From JABMMZ01 sp964438995 (GTDB lineage: Bacteria > Bacteroidota > Bacteroidia > NS11-12g > UBA955), in the NCBI GenBank assembly GCA_964438995.1, contig CAYTMQ010000010.1, positions 1-64,000 of the forward strand: a DNA stretch of 64,000 nucleotides, in the 5' to 3' direction. How positions within the stretch are numbered: the first letter of the stretch is position 1; every line of letters begins with the position of its first letter. Below, piece after piece: positions 17,419-25,372 of this stretch. The notes under the pieces were generated by a model. That model saw only the letters and a program-made list of their open reading frames with translations. It was not told where the DNA came from and ran no database searches. Both the position numbers and the translations under genes were made by a program.

Positions 17419-17445
17419 CTTGTTGCACATTGAATCTTAGTTTTG
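17416..17445 (+). promoter_or_regulatory. Promoter of the LiaF-LytS-LytTR operon
   Basis: TTG (17416-17418), exactly 19 nt, then TAGTTTTG (17438-17445). Transcription should start about 17450, giving a 20-nt leader before the ATG at 17472. The -33 overlaps the last phased repeat. Confidence 0.6.
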
Positions 17446-17471
17446 TTTTGCATCATTAAATATCAAATATT

Positions 17472-18203
17472 ATGTCACTAAATATTAATGAAACAGACTT
17501 CAAAAAACACAACAACGGCAAAATTATGGCCGGTGTTATTGTGGTAGTAGTAGGTACATTGTTGCTATTGCGCAAACTAGGGGTGTTATTTCCAAATTGG
17601 TTGTTATCGTGGCCAATGCTATTGATTGCAATTGGATTCTATACAGGCTTTAAACACCAATTCAAAAACAACGGTTGGTGGATAGTAACCTCTATTGGCG
17701 TGTTTTTTCTTTTAGACAAATTCTTCATAGATATGCCTATGCACCAGTATTTCTGGCCGGTTTTAATCATCATCATTGGTTTGACCATGATATTCGGTAG
17801 AAAAAATAAAAAATGGGACAACTTCGACTGGAGAGACCATCACGATAAAAATGCTTTTACTTCTGAAGAATATTTAGATTCTGTGTCCGTTTTTGGAGGT
17901 GTAAAAAAAAACATCGTTTCTAAAGATTTTAAAGGTGGATCTGTAGTATGTGTAATGGGTGGCGCCGAAATTAATCTCTCTCAAGCCGAAATTAAAGGTC
18001 AAGTTGAGATGGATATGGTCAATCTTATGGGCGGTACCAAACTCATAGTACCTGCCAATTGGGAGATTAAAACAGAAGTAGTGGCTGTTTTTGGCAGCAT
18101 TGAAGATAAAAGAGTTCAACAATCAATTATTCCTACAGGTGAAAACGTTCTTATTCTTAGAGGTACTTGCATTTTTGGCGGTATTGATATTAAAAGTTTC
18201 TAA
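17472..18203 (+). CDS. LiaF-like membrane protein (cell-envelope stress)
   Basis: The N-terminal 110 residues hold four hydrophobic helices in a LiaI/LiaF-type transmembrane domain (KIMAGVIVVVVGTLLLLRKLG, WPMLLIAIGFYTGF, YFWPVLIIIIGLTMIFGR). Residues 135-243 form the beta-solenoid-like LiaF C-terminal domain, with repeating SVSVFGGVKKN, SVVCVMGGAEINLS and MVNLMGGTKLIVP. In Firmicutes LiaF restrains the LiaRS envelope-stress system; in Bacteroidota similar proteins sit next to LytTR systems, as here. First gene of a four-gene operon, 5 bp before the next gene. A negative-feedback role on the downstream kinase is inferred from context. Confidence 0.85.
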   Translation: MSLNINETDFKKHNNGKIMAGVIVVVVGTLLLLRKLGVLFPNWLLSWPMLLIAIGFYTGFKHQFKNNGWWIVTSIGVFFLLDKFFIDMPMHQYFWPVLIIIIGLTMIFGRKNKKWDNFDWRDHHDKNAFTSEEYLDSVSVFGGVKKNIVSKDFKGGSVVCVMGGAEINLSQAEIKGQVEMDMVNLMGGTKLIVPANWEIKTEVVAVFGSIEDKRVQQSIIPTGENVLILRGTCIFGGIDIKSF

Positions 18204-18208
18204 ATACT

Positions 18209-18505
18209 ATGTATTGGTGCAAATTGGTCTTTAGTGTTAATAAAAATGGTGTTGCAATGGAACAAGAATGTCAAGCATTTTTAATACCATCTGACAACTA
18301 CAACGACGCTACAATACAGCTAAAAGGCATTATCGATCGAGTTGAAACTGACTTTGTAAACGATAATGGTGATTTAATGTCTTGGAAATTTATTGGAATC
18401 CATCAACTTTTGCAATTGTCTCTCGATTCAAACCCTATACATTTGTGCACAGAAACCATACATTTGAACCAATACCAATTAGAAACTTTAACCCCTTTAA
18501 GTTGA
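18209..18505 (+). CDS. Small DUF4288-like protein
   Basis: A 98-aa soluble protein starting MYWCKLVFSVNKNGVAMEQE. The pattern of an aromatic start, a Glu-rich second strand, an Ala/Ile-spaced helix (NYNDATIQLKGIIDRVE) and WKFIGIHQLLQL fits DUF4288, a small family of unknown function; I am only moderately sure. It is 5 bp after the LiaF-like gene and 6 bp before the kinase, so it is part of the operon and may modulate signalling. Confidence 0.6.
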   Translation: MYWCKLVFSVNKNGVAMEQECQAFLIPSDNYNDATIQLKGIIDRVETDFVNDNGDLMSWKFIGIHQLLQLSLDSNPIHLCTETIHLNQYQLETLTPLS

Positions 18506-18511
18506 TTTAAA

Positions 18512-19546
18512 ATGAAAGCGTTGACCAAAAACTTCCAAATTCTATTTGGCCTTTTCTGGCTAATTTGGATGAGTTTGCACGTTTTCTTTTTACTTGAAGC
18601 TGGCATTAATCTTCAATCTTCTGTTTTAGATTCTGTTGTATCTAATTTGAGTTTGTATCTGCTCGCGGTTATCATCAACAACATATTGATATACTACCAA
18701 CCTGGAACCGGAAAAGCTTGGTACATCATCGTTTGGTGTTTATTGATAAATTTTCTTTGGTTCAGCATCATCAATTTTGCCATCCCAACTATATTGAAAT
18801 ATGATGTGGTTTTTACCAAAGTTTTTGAATCTGTTAAATTACTAAGGTTTATACTTGGATTTTTTCTATTGCTCATTAGCGCTCTGTCAATGTGGATGAC
18901 TCAGTTGTCCATTTTCAGAAATGAAGAAAATTCAAGAAGACTTGAGCTTCAAAAACTTGCAAAGGATGCCGAACTTTTGGGTATACGCCAGCAGTTTCAG
19001 CCCCATTTTTTATTCAATAGCCTGAACTCAATCAGTGCTTTGTCATTTATTGATCCAGAAAAATCAAGGAATATGATACAACAGTTATCAGATTTCTTAC
19101 GTGGAACTTTGCGCAAAGATTATAACAAACTCATTTCAATTACCGAGGAACTAGACCATTTAAAAATTTATTTAGAAATTGAAGTGCTCAGATTTGGTCA
19201 CAGACTGAACACTGAAATCCAAATAGACGATGCTGCTAAAAACAGTTTAATACCTCCGCTTATCTTGTTACCTATCATTGAAAATGCTATTAAATACGGG
19301 CTTTATGAGTCATTAGGAGATGTTACAATTTCTCTAAATATCCAACAATCCGATACCGATTTAATCATAGAAGTGTCTAATCCATATGATGAGTTATCCC
19401 TTTCTAAAAACAAAGGTGTAGGCTATGGACTCAGCGCCTTGTCAAGAAGATTGTTTTTAATTTATGGTAGAAACAATTTGCTCAAATACGATAAAGATAC
19501 TGCAACATTTACCACCACCCTTCAAATTCCTCAAAACATCGCATGA
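18512..19546 (+). CDS. LytS/AlgZ-type membrane sensor histidine kinase
   Basis: Four predicted TM helices fill residues 10-135 (for example ILFGLFWLIWMSLHVFFLL and LLRFILGFFLLLISALSMW). A coiled-coil-like linker leads to the His_kinase (LytS family) box QQFQPHFLFNSLNSIS near residue 165; the His in FQPHFLFN is the phosphoacceptor. The ATPase domain follows with LLPIIENAIKYG (N box) near 250 and GVGYGLSALSRRL (G box) near 310. There is no extracellular sensor domain, so membrane state or the LiaF-like partner may be the input. It overlaps the response-regulator gene by 4 bp (ATGA). Confidence 0.92.
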   Translation: MKALTKNFQILFGLFWLIWMSLHVFFLLEAGINLQSSVLDSVVSNLSLYLLAVIINNILIYYQPGTGKAWYIIVWCLLINFLWFSIINFAIPTILKYDVVFTKVFESVKLLRFILGFFLLLISALSMWMTQLSIFRNEENSRRLELQKLAKDAELLGIRQQFQPHFLFNSLNSISALSFIDPEKSRNMIQQLSDFLRGTLRKDYNKLISITEELDHLKIYLEIEVLRFGHRLNTEIQIDDAAKNSLIPPLILLPIIENAIKYGLYESLGDVTISLNIQQSDTDLIIEVSNPYDELSLSKNKGVGYGLSALSRRLFLIYGRNNLLKYDKDTATFTTTLQIPQNIA

Positions 19547-20277
19547 AAGCATTGATTATAGACGACGAACCTTTAGCAAGAACCCTTATTAAAGCCTATT
19601 TAAAAGACTTTCCCGAATTCAACGAGGTGTTCGAGTGTGGCGATGGCTTTGAGGGCATAAAAATGATTAATAACATCAAACCTGATTTGGTTTTTCTTGA
19701 TGTAAGAATGCCCAAACTTAATGGATTTGAAATGCTGGAAGTTCTAGAAGAATCGCCTTCCGTAATATTTACAACTGCTTTTGATGAATACGCTTTAAAT
19801 GCCTTTGAAGCAAATGCTATTGACTATCTGTTAAAACCTTTTCCAAAAGACCGCTTTAACAAGGCTGTTAAGAAATTTCTTACGACAGAAAAAACCAGGG
19901 TATTATTAGAAAACAATCAACTTTCAAACCAAATTGAAAACAGCGAATACTCTAATAGAATTGTTGTAAAACACAATGGTGATGTACTGATTGTTCCTAC
20001 CAAAGATGTCATGTATTTAGAGTCTTACGATGATTATGTTAAAATACACACTGACTCACATGTGTATTTAAAAAAGAAAACCATGTCATCTTTTGAAAAT
20101 AGTTTGTCACCAAAAGAATTTGTAAGAATTCACAGGTCTTATCTGGTAAATATTTCGTTTATTAAAGAAGTCAAAACTCTAGATCGAGACAGTGTTGAGG
20201 TGGTACTAAAAAATAGCACATCCTTGTCTGTTAGTCGTACCGGTTATTCGGCTTTAAAGAGTCTATGGGGTATTTAG
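19543..20277 (+). CDS. LytTR-family response regulator
   Basis: Residues 1-120 are a receiver domain: acidic pocket IIDDEPLAR, phosphoacceptor Asp in LVFLDVRMPKLNG (about residue 54), Thr in IFTTAFDEYAL and Lys in DYLLKPF. Residues 145-244 are a LytTR DNA-binding domain with VMYLESYDDYVKIHT and FVRIHRSYLVNISFI. LytTR domains bind direct repeats spaced in helical turns; such an array lies before the operon, so autoregulation is likely. It ends convergently with pheS, overlapping it by 4 bp. Confidence 0.93.
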   Translation: MKALIIDDEPLARTLIKAYLKDFPEFNEVFECGDGFEGIKMINNIKPDLVFLDVRMPKLNGFEMLEVLEESPSVIFTTAFDEYALNAFEANAIDYLLKPFPKDRFNKAVKKFLTTEKTRVLLENNQLSNQIENSEYSNRIVVKHNGDVLIVPTKDVMYLESYDDYVKIHTDSHVYLKKKTMSSFENSLSPKEFVRIHRSYLVNISFIKEVKTLDRDSVEVVLKNSTSLSVSRTGYSALKSLWGI

Positions 20278-21293
20278 AATTGCTCTAAAAATCTAACATC
20301 ATTTTCAAACATTTGTCTGATATCTTTGATGCCATAGCGCAACATGGTGATGCGGTCTATACCCATACCAAAAGCGAAACCAGAGTATTTTTCAGGGTCT
20401 ATACCACAATTTTTTAACACATTAGGGTCAACCATTCCGCATCCTAAAATTTCTAACCAACCTGTCCCTTTTGTCAATCTTTTATCTTGCTCAGTCTCGG
20501 TTCCAAGATAGATATCCATCTCTGCGCTTGGTTCAGTAAATGGAAAATAGGAAGGTCTAAATCTGATTTCTCTTTCGCCAAAAAACTGTGAAACAAAATA
20601 GTACAATGTTTGCTTTAAATCTGCGAAACTTACGTGCTCATCAATGTACAAGCCTTCTACTTGATGGAAGAAACAATTTGAACGTGCCGATACATCTTCG
20701 TTTCTATAAACTCTACCAGGCATCAGAGCCCTAATTGGAGGTTTAGAGTTTTCCATTAACCTAACCTGAACACTACTGGTGTGGGTTCTAAGAGCATAGT
20801 TTCCACGAGGTTCTTTTTCCACAAAAAATGTGTCTTGCATGTCGCGCGCTGGGTGATTTTCCGCGAAATTTAAAGCTGTAAAATTGTGCCAGTCGTCTTC
20901 TATTTCTGGACCATTTTCGGTAGTAAAGCCAATTTTTTCGAAAATAGAAAGTATATCATTTTTTACAATTGAAATAGGGTGTAATGATCCGATGCGGTTC
21001 GCATTTGTGGTCAAAGTATCATCCGCGACAGCGGAAAATTTTTTTTCTGAGCTACTAAATTTTTCTTTAGCTTCAGAATACAATGTTTCAAGGTGTTGTC
21101 TGAGTGTGTTTATGTGTTTTCCGAGCTCTTTTTTTTCTTCACCAGCAACGGTTTTGAATTGTTCGAATACATCATTTAATCCACCTTTTTTTGATAGAAA
21201 CTTTAAGCGGAATTCTTCCACTTTTTCGATATTATCGATGATGAATTCTTTTGATTCATTTTTTAAAGTCTCTATTTTTTCATGGATACTCAT
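20274..21293 (-). CDS. pheS: Phenylalanyl-tRNA synthetase alpha subunit
   Basis: Class II aminoacyl-tRNA synthetase catalytic subunit charging tRNA-Phe together with PheT. The first 90 residues form the tRNA-binding coiled coil. Class II signatures include HPARDMQDTFFVE, motif 2 PGRVYRNEDVSARSNCFFHQ and motif 3 GFAFGMGIDRITMLRYG near the C-terminus. The length of 339 aa is standard. pheT is not adjacent, which is common in Bacteroidota. A TTG-N18-TACTTTTG promoter ends only 4 nt before the ATG, suggesting a leaderless message. Confidence 0.97.
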   Translation of the reverse strand: MSIHEKIETLKNESKEFIIDNIEKVEEFRLKFLSKKGGLNDVFEQFKTVAGEEKKELGKHINTLRQHLETLYSEAKEKFSSSEKKFSAVADDTLTTNANRIGSLHPISIVKNDILSIFEKIGFTTENGPEIEDDWHNFTALNFAENHPARDMQDTFFVEKEPRGNYALRTHTSSVQVRLMENSKPPIRALMPGRVYRNEDVSARSNCFFHQVEGLYIDEHVSFADLKQTLYYFVSQFFGEREIRFRPSYFPFTEPSAEMDIYLGTETEQDKRLTKGTGWLEILGCGMVDPNVLKNCGIDPEKYSGFAFGMGIDRITMLRYGIKDIRQMFENDVRFLEQF

Positions 21294-21297
21294 ACTG

Positions 21298-21326
21298 CAA
21301 AAGTAATTTAAATTTTTCTATGTCAA
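21298..21326 (-). promoter_or_regulatory. pheS promoter
   Basis: On the minus strand, TTG (21326-21324), 18 nt, then TACTTTTG (21305-21298). The -7 element is 4 nt from the ATG at 21293, so the transcript would start at or next to the A of the start codon. Confidence 0.5.
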
Positions 21327-21703
21327 ATACTGCCTTGTTCACACACTAATAATAATATATAAATTTAAAAAGAAATATATAGTATTTATAATACTGTGTT
21401 GATATCGTGATAACTTCCTTTTTTTCTATTTTTTAAATTGATTTTTTTGATGTCTTAGTTTTTTGTCAACTAATTTATTGTAGCGAAACTACTTGATTTT
21501 ACTAGTATTATTATAACATTTAAACAAATTAACATTGTTGTGGATTACTCGTAAACCCTTTATTCATAATGGTGATAAGTGTGTATCTTATTCTATTTTT
21601 TTGCACTTTATTTGAGGGTTCTTGACAATAATTTTTATCATATTTTTTGTTCCACGTAAAGTACTAAAAATAGACATAGGATGTTGTTAATTATGTTGAA
21701 AAA
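21327..21703. other. AT-rich gene-free gap between the Ig-like lipoprotein gene and pheS
   Basis: About 377 bp, very AT-rich, no ORF of interest. It holds a small inverted repeat AGTATT-TAT-AATACT (21381-21395), one near-match to a DnaA box (TGTGGATTA, 21539-21547, one mismatch to TGTGGATAA) and a degenerate parS half-site GTTCCACGT (21649-21657). Both flanking genes are on the minus strand. The sequence alone does not show whether this is just a leader/spacer or part of an origin region. Confidence 0.5.
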
Positions 21704-23086
21704 TTACTTCAATTTTACACTTAATATTTCATCCCAAGATGCCTTTAAAATCAAGTCTTTTGCGTATATTGGAGCATTAAAATTTTTGTACTTAAATGGA
21801 TCAAATGGGTTAGTATAACTTCTCTGTAAAATTTCAACTTTATACTGTCCAGGTTCTAGATAAAAATCGCAGTTTCTATAATCAAACAAGTTGACTATTA
21901 TTTTATCATCTTTTTTAATTCTAATATCATACAATTGTTTGTATTGATCATCTATTTCAATTTTTAAATATGCAAGTTTAGAATGATCAATAATTGGAAC
22001 ATTTTTTAAGTCAACAGAATCCAATCTTTCTATTCGTGGAACATATAATTGCATTTTAGAAGGAGCTGTAGTATAAATGGTTTTATCTCTATAGATTTTC
22101 ATAAAATTTTGATAATCTTGATAAATTTGTGGTTTGTTGAATATTATGAAAACTTGGCTCTTCATTTTAATGTATTGAATGTTATTTAAAATGATGGATT
22201 GTAATTCTGTTAAGTATTGTATTTTTTTAATTGTATCTGTAGGATATTGATATTTTAGATTCTTTATTACTGCGCTATCTTCATTATAATATTCTGCGTT
22301 TTCTAATTGATCTCCGAATAGTTCTCTTAATTTATATTGATAGTGGTTGGTATGAGTATAATAGACTTTAGAGTATTCACCATCTGTTACAATAGATGTA
22401 ATTCTAAACTCATTGTTCCATTCATTGATTTCTAGATTGTATGTAGTATCAATTGATGCATCTAGAATAAAATTAATGGGTTGATACCAATCTGGTTTGT
22501 TATCAGAATTATTATCTGTGAAAGCGTAAATATTGTATTTTGTATTTTTAAGGCCGTAGAATTGATTTAAACCACTTTTAACAACATAACTATAGTTAGA
22601 TTTAAATTGACGCAAGCTATCGGCTGGTAATTCGCTTAAAATTGCTATTTTTAAATTTTTAAACGTTTTATAATTTAAAATATTAATAGATAGTATACCA
22701 CTATCTAAAATATTTCCGGTACTAAAAGAGTAATTTTTAGAATAGAGATTTCCCGCATTAACATCCTTTACACCGTTATTTATTTGTAATGTATATGTTG
22801 TATTTTGTTTAAGTGAAGAATCTAATTTGATTATCAGCTTCTTTTTTGAAATAGATGTACTAAGGGTGCTATGTTCTGGAAATAATTTAATATTCTCAGC
22901 AGCATTATTAATTTCAATATATTCATCGAACTCTATTTCAATAACTTTAGAATTAAAATTGGTTTTACTGATATTATCCCTGAGAGGTTTGGGTGGGGTT
23001 TTATCTTCTTCTCCGCCAGTTAAAGTTCCTATATTCGCACATGAATTAAGAACTAATAAAAAAATAACAACTAAGTAATATCTCAT
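21704..23086 (-). CDS. Lipoprotein with bacterial Ig-like (Big_5) domain
   Basis: MRYYLVVIFLLVLNSCANIG is a lipoprotein signal (Cys16). The next residues, GTLTGGEEDKTPPKPL, are the typical TGGxxDxxPP start of Bacteroidota Ig-like lipoproteins, followed by an SbsA-like Ig domain at about 35-125 (VIEIEFDEYIEINN, TYTLQINNGVKDVNAGN). The remaining 330 residues are beta-rich and contain PDWYQPINFILDASIDTTYNLEI, a carboxypeptidase-regulatory-like segment. These outer-membrane-anchored proteins are very common in the phylum; their function is unknown. Its start overlaps the mnmG stop by 4 bp, so the two are translationally coupled. Confidence 0.8.
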   Translation of the reverse strand: MRYYLVVIFLLVLNSCANIGTLTGGEEDKTPPKPLRDNISKTNFNSKVIEIEFDEYIEINNAAENIKLFPEHSTLSTSISKKKLIIKLDSSLKQNTTYTLQINNGVKDVNAGNLYSKNYSFSTGNILDSGILSINILNYKTFKNLKIAILSELPADSLRQFKSNYSYVVKSGLNQFYGLKNTKYNIYAFTDNNSDNKPDWYQPINFILDASIDTTYNLEINEWNNEFRITSIVTDGEYSKVYYTHTNHYQYKLRELFGDQLENAEYYNEDSAVIKNLKYQYPTDTIKKIQYLTELQSIILNNIQYIKMKSQVFIIFNKPQIYQDYQNFMKIYRDKTIYTTAPSKMQLYVPRIERLDSVDLKNVPIIDHSKLAYLKIEIDDQYKQLYDIRIKKDDKIIVNLFDYRNCDFYLEPGQYKVEILQRSYTNPFDPFKYKNFNAPIYAKDLILKASWDEILSVKLK

Positions 23087-24936
23087 CTTCCCAAATGTAT
23101 TAAAAGAACAGAAATATCAGAAGGAGAAACGCCACTAATTCTTGAAGCTTGACCAATACTTTCTGGTTTTATTTTGTTTAATTTTTCTCTGCTTTCTATA
23201 CTAAGAGATTTTAGTTTACTGTAATCAAAATCTTTATTCAATTTGTAGTTTTCTAATTTCTGTAATTTCTCTGCAGTTTGTTTTTCTTTTTCTATATATG
23301 ATTCATACTTGATAAGTAATTCAACTTGTTCTTTTATTTCAGTTTCTGTTTCTGATAAAGTATCATAAATATTATTGAAATCAAGTATACTAAGTTGCGG
23401 ACGAAGAATAAGTTTATCAAATTTTACTTTTTGATCTAAAAGTGCTGTTTCTTTAGTTTCAAGAATTGTGTTTACTTCTGATGGATCTACAGATTTGTTT
23501 TTAATATAATTTGTAAGTTCATTGATTTTTGTTCTTTTCTGATTTAATGCTTCTAATCTGTCTGTTTTCGCTAATCCTATTGAGTAACCTTTTTCTGTTA
23601 ATCTCTCGTCGGCATTGTCTTGTCTTAAAAGTATTCTGAACTCTGCTCTTGAAGTAAACATTCTGTATGGCTCTTCAGTTCCTTTATTAATTAGATCGTC
23701 TATTAAAACGCCAATATAAGCATCAGCCCTACTTAGAATAAATTCATCTTTTTCTTGAACTTTTAAAGCTGCGTTGATACCTGCCATCAAACCTTGACAT
23801 GCAGCTTCTTCGTATCCAGTGGTTCCATTTATTTGACCAGCAAAATAAAGACTGTCTATCAATTTTGTTTCTAATGTATGTTTCAATTGGGTAGGAGGGA
23901 AGTAGTCGTATTCAATGGCATAACCTGGTCTGAATATTTTGGCTTTTTCAAATCCAGGAATTTCTTTAATGGCTTTATACTGAATATCTTCTGGAAGTGA
24001 TGTAGAGAAACCATTGATATACATTTCAATAGTATTCCATCCTTCAGGTTCAACAAATATTTGGTGCCTTTCTCTTTCAGCAAATCGATTGATTTTATCT
24101 TCTATAGATGGGCAATATCTTGGTCCGAGACCTTGAATTCTGCCATTAAACATAGGTGATCTATCAAAACCTTCTCTTAGTATATCATGAACGGTATCAT
24201 TAGTATATGTAATAAAACAGGACCTTTGTTGTTTTAAAGCTTGTGTTTCATTAGAAAAGGAGAATTTTCCTGGGTTTTCATCACCTTCTTGTTCCTCCAT
24301 TTTAGAATAGTCTAAAGAACGACCATCTACTCTAGGTGGAGTTCCTGTTTTCATTCTACCAGCTTCAAAACCATAGCGTATTAGATCAGCTGTTATACCC
24401 ACACTATTACTTTCGGCCATTCTACCACCACCAAAGTTTTTGGTACCTATATGTATCAAACCATTTAAGAAAGTACCAGAAGTAAGAACGACACTTTTTG
24501 ATGGAATTGTATATCCCATTGATGTTGTTACTCCTTCAACTTTGTTGTTTTTAACAATAAGAGATACTACATTGTCTTGTAAAAAGTCTACATTTTGATT
24601 TCTCTCTAAAGCCAATCTCCACTCTTCTGAGAACCGCATTCTATCGGATTGTGCTCTGGGACTCCACATAGCAGCACCCTTTGACCTGTTTAACATTCGA
24701 AATTGTATCATTGTTTTGTCTGTAATGATGCCAGACATACCACCCAACGCGTCAATTTCTCTTACAATTTGACCTTTTGCTACTCCGCCCATCGCCGGAT
24801 TGCAACTCATTTTTGCTATTGTTTCCATATTCATGGTTATTAATAGCACACTAGAACCCATACTTGCAGCTGCATTTGCTGCCTCACATCCGGCATGACC
24901 GGCACCAACCACAATGATATCGTATAATTTTTCCAT
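23083..24936 (-). CDS. mnmG: tRNA uridine-5-carboxymethylaminomethyl modification enzyme MnmG (GidA)
   Basis: FAD-dependent enzyme that, with MnmE, modifies the wobble uridine of several tRNAs. The N-terminal Rossmann motif VVGAGHAGCEAANAAASMG (residues 10-28), MSCNPAMGGVAKGQIVREID, GTPPRVDGRSLDYSKM and the C-terminal ASRISGVSPSDISVLLIHL leave no doubt. The length of 617 aa is normal. It directly follows ybeY with no gap. In many bacteria mnmG (gidA) lies next to the replication origin and parAB/parS; here parS-like palindromes lie immediately upstream. Confidence 0.97.
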   Translation of the reverse strand: MEKLYDIIVVGAGHAGCEAANAAASMGSSVLLITMNMETIAKMSCNPAMGGVAKGQIVREIDALGGMSGIITDKTMIQFRMLNRSKGAAMWSPRAQSDRMRFSEEWRLALERNQNVDFLQDNVVSLIVKNNKVEGVTTSMGYTIPSKSVVLTSGTFLNGLIHIGTKNFGGGRMAESNSVGITADLIRYGFEAGRMKTGTPPRVDGRSLDYSKMEEQEGDENPGKFSFSNETQALKQQRSCFITYTNDTVHDILREGFDRSPMFNGRIQGLGPRYCPSIEDKINRFAERERHQIFVEPEGWNTIEMYINGFSTSLPEDIQYKAIKEIPGFEKAKIFRPGYAIEYDYFPPTQLKHTLETKLIDSLYFAGQINGTTGYEEAACQGLMAGINAALKVQEKDEFILSRADAYIGVLIDDLINKGTEEPYRMFTSRAEFRILLRQDNADERLTEKGYSIGLAKTDRLEALNQKRTKINELTNYIKNKSVDPSEVNTILETKETALLDQKVKFDKLILRPQLSILDFNNIYDTLSETETEIKEQVELLIKYESYIEKEKQTAEKLQKLENYKLNKDFDYSKLKSLSIESREKLNKIKPESIGQASRISGVSPSDISVLLIHLGR

Positions 24937-25371
24937 CTATTTTAGTTCCACGTGGAACTCCTTATTAAAAATTTTAATGTATTTATCTTCAGCTTGTCTC
25001 ATTTTCTGAGACTCAATTTTGGTTTTATCTTTGTATCCAACATAATGCAATACTCCATGGAAAATAACCCTTAATAGTTCCACGTGGAACTCGGTTTTAA
25101 ATTTCATGGAATTATCCTTTACTCTATCTATACTAATGTATATTTCTCCTTCAATTGTATCTCCTTCTGAATAATCAAAACTGATAATGTCAGTATAGTA
25201 ATCATGTTTCAACGCCTGACGATTGATTTCAAGAAGTGTTTCATCGTCCACAAAGTTATAATCAATTTGATGAAGTTTAAACCTGTGGTCACTTATTATT
25301 TTTTTAATTGTTTTCCTTATAGATGTGGAGTAGCCCTTTATGTGTTTTTTATCTCCGTTGAAACTTATCAT
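24937..25371 (-). CDS. ybeY: Endoribonuclease YbeY (rRNA maturation factor)
   Basis: Zinc-dependent endoribonuclease needed for 16S rRNA 3'-end processing and ribosome quality control. The signature region is VIFHGVLHYVGYKDKT near residues 102-117. The usual motif is HGxLHxxGYDH; here the first two His are present but the third is replaced within KDK, a variant I have also seen in other Bacteroidota YbeY. The protein is 144 aa. The hexapeptide EFHVEL occurs twice (about 94-99 and 138-143), each encoded by the same 18 bases containing a parS-like palindrome. It is immediately followed by mnmG and preceded by a CHU_C protein gene 1 bp away. Confidence 0.92.
   Translation of the reverse strand: MISFNGDKKHIKGYSTSIRKTIKKIISDHRFKLHQIDYNFVDDETLLEINRQALKHDYYTDIISFDYSEGDTIEGEIYISIDRVKDNSMKFKTEFHVELLRVIFHGVLHYVGYKDKTKIESQKMRQAEDKYIKIFNKEFHVELK
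24944..24959. promoter_or_regulatory. parS-like palindrome, copy 1 (within ybeY 3' end)
   Basis: AGTTCCACGTGGAACT, a perfect 16-bp palindrome containing GTTCCACGTGGAAC, which fits the general bacterial parS consensus TGTTNCACGTGNAACA. It lies 132 bp from an identical copy. Likely ParB binding site. Confidence 0.72.
25076..25091. promoter_or_regulatory. parS-like palindrome, copy 2 (within ybeY)
   Basis: Identical AGTTCCACGTGGAACT. Both copies are in the same reading frame of ybeY and encode EFHVEL. Clustering of identical parS sequences is typical for the chromosomal centromere region. Confidence 0.72.
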
Positions 25372-25372
25372 C

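Noticed and set aside
21335..21343. TTGTTCACA as a DnaA box
   Set aside because: Two mismatches to TTATCCACA in AT-rich DNA; not better than chance.
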